A stretch of DNA of 64,000 bases from Paracamarosporium sp. OC-R06-R3. Its lineage: Eukaryota > Ascomycota > Dothideomycetes > Pleosporales > Didymosphaeriaceae. A program made the position numbers and the translations under genes. Every line of letters starts with the position of its first letter. Positions within the stretch are counted from its first letter, which is position 1. Shown here in pieces: positions 57,293 to 64,000 of the stretch. The DNA is taken from NCBI GenBank assembly GCA_019828545.1, contig JACVRA010000086.1, forward strand, positions 154,503 through 218,502. The letters are read 5' to 3'. The notes under the pieces were generated by a model. It was not told the origin of the DNA, ran no database searches, and worked only from the letters and a program-made list of their open reading frames with translations.

Positions 57293-59511
57293 ATGACCAA
57301 GCCTACCACCTTCACGCCCACCATGCCACCGCTTCCAGGATTCTCAGACAACCCATTTCGCACACGCACAAACTTAGTGAAAGCATCAATTGACCTGATA
57401 AAACCCCTAAACCCTTACAAATCCCCCACCGGAGCCCGCATCAAATTAGCCACATCTACAGGCGCCGGATTTAGCGAAACCGCTGCCCAACTCGAAGGCT
57501 TCGCCCGCCCACTCTGGGTCGTAGCATTTCTTTTGCGCCTAAAATCCAGCACTTCCGACCCCACCATCAAGGACTTACTCTCAGAGGCGGAGCTGGATCT
57601 GGAATCATGGATTCGCGGCCTGAAAGAAGGCACGGATCCCTCGTCTAAGGAGTACTGGGGCGATCTCATGGGGTTCGACCAACGGATGGTAGAAATGGAG
57701 ACCATTGCTTTCGCACTCCTGGTCAATCCATCTGCATTTACATTCGAATCTGACCCACCCGCGCGAGCGAATCTAATCAAATGGCTATGTCAAATCAACG
57801 AGCATGCAATGCCGCAGAACAATTGGCTCTTCTTCCGGGTATTAGTTAATCTTGCGCTTGTACTTCGTCTCGGTGTTCCACTGGATGAGGTAAAGAGTCA
57901 TATCGACGATGCGTTTGATGTACTCGACACATTCTACATCAGCGACGGGTGGAGTGCGGATGGGCTGTGGGGCGACGTAAGAAAACAGGCAGATTACTAC
58001 TCCGGTAGTTTCGCGATACAATTTGCGCAGTGCCTGTTCATCAAACACGCTTCCTCCCTGCCAGCATATGCATCTCGAATTGAAAAGTACAAAGATCAGG
58101 CCCGAGCCTTTGCAGCAGAGTACTGGAGGTACTTTGACATCGACGGCGCAGCGATACCCTTCGGTCGCTCGCTGACGTACCGCTTCGCAGTCGCCGCATT
58201 CTGGGCCGCAGTATCCTACGCTGATATCGATGTCGCTGCTCCAATGGATAAAGGCGCTGTGAAAGGCCTCTTGTTACGGCATTTCCGTTGGTGGACACAC
58301 CACCCACATATCTTCAACACGGATGGCACGCAAAACATAGGTTATACCTATCCGAATATGTACATGTCGGAAGAGTACAACTCCCCGCAGTCGGTATATT
58401 GGTGCCTGAAAAGCTTCCTAGTGCTAGGTCTAGAAGACGACAGCACTTTCTGGACTAGCGAGGAACTTTCGCATCCATTGTCGTCGACCGGTGCGGGAAG
58501 TCTGGAAAGAGTGAAGATGATCTGGCCCCCGAGACAAATTCTTATCGGAGCAGAGGAACATCATTTTATGTTATCAAGTGGACAGAGCACCACAAAACCC
58601 TTCAAAGCGCGAGAGGCTAAATACGCAAAGTTCGCGTATTCGTCTTCCTTCGGGTTTAGTGTTCCTTGTGGAACGTTTCTGCAGCAAATTGCGCCGGATT
58701 CTACGTTAGCTATATCTTTAGATGATGGAGAAGAGAATTGGAAAGTAAGATATGAGCCATACGATATCGAGAGCGGGACTGCAAATCTTGCTGGAACAGC
58801 GGGCGACGGCACAAAGGAAGAAGTACCAATTTTGACAAGTAAGTGGAAGCCGTGGAAGAGGGACGACGTCGTAGTGCAGACAACACTCGTTCCACTTACG
58901 AAAAGGTGGCCGGGCTGGCATATGAGAGTTCATCGCGTGAGTGTCCCCAAGCGGGCGGAGCGGAAGGGGATTCCATTGCGACTTGTCGACGGAGGATTTG
59001 CGGTGTCAGCGCAAACGACGCAGAACCTCTCCATCTTTGAGCAAGATGTACATGTAACATTCGACCAAGCCGAAGCGAATGAAAAGGTGGAAGAAGGCTG
59101 GTGGAATGATGGGAAGGGAAGTATGGTAATTTCCGAAGCCGGTGTAAGTGGCATTGTAGACCTGACGGATGCTTTCATTGATAGCACGTCACAATGCCGG
59201 AGTACCATCATACGAGCGGATCCCAATACGTGAGTATTTCTCCTCAATTTTCACACGTTGCAAAAGCTCACTGGATATCCAGCAATATCATCTCGCAGCG
59301 GACTCTCATACCAGCAGTTCAGCATTCATATCCTGCCGACAAGGAGAGAAATTCTTTCATAGAAGACAACACTGCTGTGTTTTGGATGGTTACGGGAGTA
59401 TTTGCTATCCAAGCTTCAGCCCAAAGCTATCTTGATCGAACTTGGGAGCTGTGGTGTGCGAAACCCACTGGAGAAATCATCGACGGCGACGTTCAGTTCT
59501 TCAAAAAATAA
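57293..59511 (+). CDS. DUF2264 protein, probable PL27-type rhamnose-glucuronate lyase
   Basis: Exons 57293-59229 and 59283-59511 (53 bp intron) give 721 aa. The start ([13 protein letters not shown]...[14 protein letters not shown]...[11 protein letters not shown]) is the hallmark of Pfam DUF2264. An (alpha/alpha)-barrel-like N-terminal half (about 20-400, with [38 protein letters not shown]) precedes a beta-rich second half. As I recall, CAZy PL27 L-rhamnose-alpha-1,4-D-glucuronate lyases (Bacteroides BT0263, Fusarium FoRham1) are related to this family; that link needs checking. Such a lyase would release rhamnose and leave unsaturated glucuronate, the substrate of the neighbouring GH88. 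No signal peptide is seen, so it should act in the cytosol after import. A second ATG ten codons on is possible. Confidence 0.8.
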
Positions 59512-59880
59512 TGGTAATTTGTAGACAGTATGAAATTTTGCTGATCATCGTTTACCTAATGGGCTCACACAGCTGAGACTACTTTTACGTGAATAGCATG
59601 TAGAAACTACCATGCTGAGTATCGCTACCAGTACATGCAGAATAAAGAGAAATTAGATATAAGATCTATGTGTGATATTCCAGGTAACTAGAGTAACCTT
59701 AAAAAGCTACCACAGATCCCTCAAAGACTACCCATTTATTCTCTAGAGATTCCCAATCACTTAATCATATCCGACTTCGATTCATGCAGCTAGCCTGCAA
59801 CTTTTCCAGTCTTGCTATGCTATCATCGGCATCGACATAATCACCTAGACTCCCTTGTCTGGTCACTAGATAGGACAGAA
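59512..59880. other. Convergent intergenic region
   Basis: About 370 bp between two converging genes, AT-rich around 59620-59720; holds 3' UTRs, no gene. Confidence 0.5.
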
Positions 59881-60933
59881 TTAACCCTGAGCAGCCATAG
59901 ATTCGCAGTTGAATGACTGGATCTTGCCAGACCATTCACCCAGATCTGCAGCGTCCCAAGCGGCGGCCGTGGAGTCATGACGCAGAACAGGGACATGATT
60001 TGAGACCGTACAGTCTGTCGATTGATAGTAGTGACATATTGCGCCTTGTTGCTGCTTCAGCGACTTTATAGCCCCAACACCGAAGGCTTGACTGCACTTA
60101 GCGAGTGCATCGACCTGTGTCTCAGCTCCCGCGAAATCGGTCTCGCTGAAAACAGTGACCGAGCCCGGCACTTGAAGAAAGAAATCGATTTCGCGGGCCT
60201 CGAGTTTCGCACCACACTTGAACGACAGGATCTTTCCAGCCCACTCCTGCATATTTCCCCAGCGGAATTCCTGACCATTCGTCGTATCGTGACGCAGATA
60301 ACCGAAAATGTTGCCGCGCTGGCAGTTCTCGGTCTGGTAGTACAAGCAGACAGAGCCCGGCCTCTGAATAATCGAGTTGATCTCGCCGGGACTGAAGTTG
60401 ATCGTGCTGCATGCATCATCTTCATACTTGGTGACGAGAGAAACGAAGTTCGGCAGACGAAACGCCAGAATGGTACCTCGAGAGTCCTCTTTTCGCGTAA
60501 CTAGCTTATCCAACGAAGCCAATGCATTATCCTCCGGCATATCCCCATACGACGTGCAATACACACTCTTCATCATGTCGTCAAAGGGCCCCATTCCCTG
60601 GAACCACTTGATAGCCACGCCATTAATGGTCTCGCCCTTAAAGTCGCCGTGTATCCTTGCGTGCTCAAAGCGGCAGTCGGCGTCGGAGTAGTAGTCGCAG
60701 AGATAGGCTGTCCATTGAAACATTGAGGAGACCTTTCCATTCAGTTCATCTGGAAGGTTGACGCATTTTTGGTCAGCGTAGACGCGGATGCAAACGCCTC
60801 TGAAATCTGGATCGGAACACACCCAGGCTGGGTAGACGTCAACGTTTTGGGGGTCCGCATTGCCAACTACACCGACGGCAGGTGCAGCAACCACAAGCCC
60901 GACGAGAGCCCGGAGAGTGACGAGAAACATCAT
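59881..60933 (-). CDS. Secreted triple-repeat beta/gamma-crystallin-like protein
   Basis: A single exon of 350 aa. The start at 60933 (MMFLVTLRALVGLVVAAPAVG) gives a signal peptide; the frame is open upstream but that part is not conserved-looking. Three related units are seen, roughly residues 35-130, 165-255 and 260-345. Each has an opening strand (VCSDPDFRGVCIRVY; KYEDDACSTINF; FSETDFAGAETQV), an Ile-rich turn with Ser (KVSSM; EINSIIQ; AIKSLKQ), then a Cys-Xaa-Tyr-Tyr core (YLCDYYSDADC; VCLYYQTENC; AICHYYQSTDC) and a closing GKI.SF.C strand. This repeats the beta/gamma-crystallin fold pattern, with conserved cysteine pairs suggesting disulfides. Function unknown; an extracellular structural or ligand-binding role is possible. 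Confidence 0.72.
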   Translation of the reverse strand: MMFLVTLRALVGLVVAAPAVGVVGNADPQNVDVYPAWVCSDPDFRGVCIRVYADQKCVNLPDELNGKVSSMFQWTAYLCDYYSDADCRFEHARIHGDFKGETINGVAIKWFQGMGPFDDMMKSVYCTSYGDMPEDNALASLDKLVTRKEDSRGTILAFRLPNFVSLVTKYEDDACSTINFSPGEINSIIQRPGSVCLYYQTENCQRGNIFGYLRHDTTNGQEFRWGNMQEWAGKILSFKCGAKLEAREIDFFLQVPGSVTVFSETDFAGAETQVDALAKCSQAFGVGAIKSLKQQQGAICHYYQSTDCTVSNHVPVLRHDSTAAAWDAADLGEWSGKIQSFNCESMAAQG

Positions 60934-61301
60934 TGTTGGTGAATGTCCTGTCGTAAAAAGGTTGATACCAATCTTCTCGTTCGGTTGAGGTGAGTGATGC
61001 GGTAAGGAGTGAAGTTTATATAGTAGGAGGTTTGGGAGGCAAGCAATGTTGTCAAGGCTGCGATAGGAAGTGGCCAAGGCAGGCGCCACCCACAAATAGA
61101 AAAACAACACTATTCGTACTCACCACCCGATTGAGCGTTTGCTTTACCTCTGTAGTCGAGTCCTCTTACTTTCAAATCTAGCTAGCGGCGTAACATACTA
61201 ATGTTGATACTCTGCAGGAATGAGGGAGTCAGATAGGTAGAACACGACCGGAAATGGTCGGCGACTAACTTTTCATTATACAATTATATCTTACACGGAG
61301 C
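60934..61301. other. Intergenic, promoter of the crystallin-like gene
   Basis: About 370 bp. A TATATAAAC box lies at 61014-61022 on the minus strand. The remainder is the 3' flank of the PPR gene; no gene is seen. Confidence 0.5.
61014..61022 (-). promoter_or_regulatory. TATA box of the crystallin-like gene
   Basis: TATATAAAC on the minus strand lies about 80 bp upstream of the start codon, a normal place for a TATA box in ascomycetes. Confidence 0.45.
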
Positions 61302-63770
61302 CTAAGGGTCTATGTCGCGATTGAAGTTGAACTGGCGATAGCCGAAGCCATCCATCGTCCTGTACTGACCCAAAGCCTCCAGCTGTGTCCAGACGGCAGG
61401 ATATCGCTCCTTGATCCACTCCTCAACTTTTTCTTGCCTGTCAATGTTTGCCGTGCACTGGAACCAATTGCCCAATCTACTCCGTGTTAGCAACACTTCT
61501 CCGCTAAAGATGGAATAAATGGCTCACATGTAGAAATCCGGCGTAAAGCCGTAGTCCTCCTCGGCGGACTCGATCAAAGCAAGAGCATCATCGTGGCGAT
61601 GGTTCCGTGCAAGGGCACACATATATGCAGTGAAAATCTGCTTGTCAATATCGACATCCATCTGTTTCAACCGCTGCCAGATGGACCTCGCATGTCGTTC
61701 TCCGTAGTGCGTACCTTCGCATGCACGGAACGCGATGACGATACTGTTGTATGTGGGCCCTTCCCGCGATGATCCAATCTCGGCCCAGAAATCCATGGCG
61801 CGTCCGCCGTTGCCAGTTGCAGCGTAGGCAAGCATCAAAGCGTTCCTCAACTTGGTGTCCATTTCAACATTAAGATCGATTTTGAGCTGGTTGTGAGCCA
61901 GTTCTAGACTCTCAGCGTCGGCATTGCGGGCAAAGCCTGTGAAGGCCGCGATGTAGACTTCTTTATCAGCCGCAATCTCCTCGACGACAGAATTGCGCAT
62001 ATGGAAGAAAACATGGCAGGCCATATCGGAGCGCTTTCGGGCAAAGAATTCCTTCATCAGGGGAATGCGATCGGAACGAGGTGTTTCTGGGAATGCATTG
62101 CGTAGCATCTGGTAGCCATCCCAGGCATCTGTTGTGCTGGTTTGGCCATCCATGATGAAGGATGAGAGTCCTTTCCGTATCACAAGCCGCTGCTCGGGAG
62201 AAAAGTGGTGAGCATGCACGTTCAGTAAGTCGGCAGCGTCATGCGGCTCTCCACGTTGAAGATGAAGCACACACAAGGTAGCCACCGTCTCCGGAGTAAG
62301 CCGTGCGTTGCGTTCGTGCAAATCATCCACAATGGCCATTATGTCATCGAAATGATATTGCTGCAATTGGCACAACGCTTGGATGAGCTTGTTGACTGCC
62401 TCGACGCAATCGCTGTCACCTGAGATTTGACCCTGAAGCCCGTAGTACGCAGCGCGGGCGCCATCAATATCGTTGATGGAAAGCCGATACCGGATCTGCA
62501 TAATATGAGTTCTTTCGTTTGGGAAGATGCTGCGCTTTTCCCCAAGGACAACATAGCGCTCGGCAGAATACGAGTCTTGCTTCGAAATGGAGAATTCTAC
62601 CAGCGAATTGATAGTGTCGATATCCGGTTGGATAAGTAGCGTATCAGGTTTCTTTTGTCGCTCTTCCAGATTTCGCCGAACCATAACGTTCATCATGCGG
62701 TCAATCTCGTCGGGGCCCTTGCCAATCGCAGCTGACCAGAGAAAAACAGCATCCCATGTTTCCTTGTCTGGCATCGTTTGCAATAGTGAGGCAACAACTT
62801 GTTGGCCGAATGCAGTGTCGCCGCAGAGAGCACACGCGGTAAGTAGAGGTCCGAGTGCTCCGCTTAAGCCTCTACCATCATCTGTTTCCGGGATCTTTTT
62901 CATGTACCAGTGCTTGGCCTGTTCCAAATCCTTTCTTTGCGCAAAGTATTTGACTAGAATTCCTTGGACATCGGACCTGAACGTGACCGATGCTTCTTGC
63001 ATGATTTCCGTTGTCCTGATCAGCTCCGGCGTATTGCTTTCTCGGGCAAAACCTGCTATAACTGCCTTCCAAGTATTCCGTATTATCTTCGTTTCTCGTT
63101 CCGTACACTCGGCTGATGGTTTCCCAAACGTTTTGGAAGCCAGGTCTCTCGCTTCGAGACTCGCACCATAAATACAGAGAATGCGCACGAGCTTTGGCAA
63201 CTCAACTGCCTCATAAAGCGTAAACGCTCTAAGATCCTTGATGTCTTCTTCGTTGTCCGTGACTTTCTTTATTTCTGCATCTAGAAGCTTGGCCAGAGCC
63301 AGGTGTGGTTTTCCGCCCGTCTCCGGTGGATATTTCTCCAACTTGTGCATCGCCCTGTTCATGCTCTTGTACGGTATCCATGGCTGTCCGTCCTCCTTCG
63401 GGTGCTCCAGCAGATATTGAAATGCATTGAGAACATTTCCAACGTGGAAGTCCTCGATATCTGCCTGTTTCTGCAGGAAGAAGGCGCTCACAGCTTCGGC
63501 GATTTCTGCGGGAGATGGCAGTCGCAGCCCATTACGCTGTGCCTTGATTAGGCTACCTATCACCTCCAGACCGGCGGGCACTTCGGCTGGTTTGATTTTG
63601 CGCGGAGCTTTGAACATGCCAAAGAAAGTGCGCCGCTGGGGCGCAATCGTGCGAGCACCATGTTGGAAGGATGTCCGAAGACGCGGTGAGCGCTGAACAC
63701 ATCCGCGACAAAGGAGAGGGGTGTCGGCGATGATACTGCGGAAAACGACGCGGGTGAGGTGGGAAGGCAT
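61302..63770 (-). CDS. Mitochondrial pentatricopeptide-repeat protein
   Basis: An RNA-binding helical-repeat protein, probably in mitochondrial mRNA maturation, translation or complex assembly. Exons 63770-61528 and 61476-61302 (51 bp intron) give 805 aa. The N-terminus is rich in Arg and Ser and lacks acidic residues in the first 20 positions, with RRTFFGMFKAPRK near 47-59, fitting a mitochondrial presequence. PPR-type helix pairs run through most of the protein, e.g. TWKAVIAGFARE, DTINSLVEFSISKQDSYSAERY, TYNSIVIAFRACEGTHYGERH and FTAYMCALARNHRHDDALAL. The last exon adds a conserved-looking C-terminal piece (LGNWFQCTANIDRQEKVEEW). The family is broad (Cya5- or Cia84-like factors); the exact target cannot be told. 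Confidence 0.85.
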
Positions 63771-64000
63771 GGCGGAGGAGCTTGCGGGCAGCAGGTCGCG
63801 TCAAAGTGCAATTGCAGCACGGGATCTATAAGTACAGCGGTTATGGAGCTTCCATGGAAAGGAACGGGATGAAAATATAATACAATAAGTTACAGCAACA
63901 GATCTCCAAAGGGGTAGGTTGGGATGAGAGGCGGGAGGAGTCGTCGCCGTGAAAGTGAAATCATATCTGTGCCAAGCCGCTAGCCATGGGAACTTTGTGA

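Noticed and set aside
60934..61110. 59-residue N-terminal extension of the crystallin-like protein
   Set aside because: It crosses the TATA box, and the internal ATG starts a proper signal peptide.

Overview
The window is nuclear DNA of a filamentous ascomycete, most likely a dothideomycete-type mould. Nearly every gene can be built with 46-66 bp introns that have GTRNGT-like donors and CTRAY-like branch points. The laccase ends in the processed-type DSGV tail of ascomycete laccases. Zn2Cys6 regulators, Cip1-like and rhodopsin-type 7TM proteins point the same way. Gene models below were joined by hand from splice signals and frame. No tRNA, rRNA, CRISPR array, PKS/NRPS or intact transposon was recognised.

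Left part (1-23 kb): a secreted laccase (-) and a small secreted protein (+) sit in gene-poor DNA. Then come housekeeping genes: a divergent Prp2/DHX16-type DEAH helicase (+), ALG1 (-) divergent from an MSC2-type zinc transporter (+), and a TFIIIC subunit (+). These are followed by a rhodopsin-type 7TM protein (-) and a large HeLo-like/coiled-coil/ankyrin-like protein (+) that may be a cell-death or incompatibility type receptor.

Middle (23-46 kb): the NASP/Sim3 histone chaperone (-) and DPB2 (+) share a 243 bp promoter containing an ACGCGT MCB element, which fits S-phase co-expression. Next are two tail-to-tail cytochromes P450, a doubtful small gene, and an 1111-residue protein of unknown function. 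A C2H2 zinc-finger gene has an acidic second exon that a simple ORF call misses. A phosphoribomutase/phosphoglucomutase-type gene then faces a cytochrome-b5 sphingolipid desaturase head to head.

Right part (46-60 kb): a CAZyme gene cluster, which is the most interesting element of the window. In order it holds a Cip1-like secreted protein, a small membrane protein, a secreted GH2 beta-galactosidase-type enzyme, a Zn2Cys6 regulator, a cytosolic GH88 unsaturated glucuronyl hydrolase, an MFS anion/sugar-acid permease and a cytosolic DUF2264 protein (probably related to PL27 L-rhamnose-glucuronate lyases). Together they read as a fungal locus for glucuronate-bearing glycans, such as Rha-GlcA-capped arabinogalactan or gum side chains. 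Outer enzymes would trim the glycan, the permease would import the uronic oligosaccharides, DUF2264 would cut the Rha-GlcA bond by elimination, and GH88 would remove the unsaturated uronate. The window ends with a secreted triple-repeat beta/gamma-crystallin-like protein (-) and a mitochondrial PPR protein (-).
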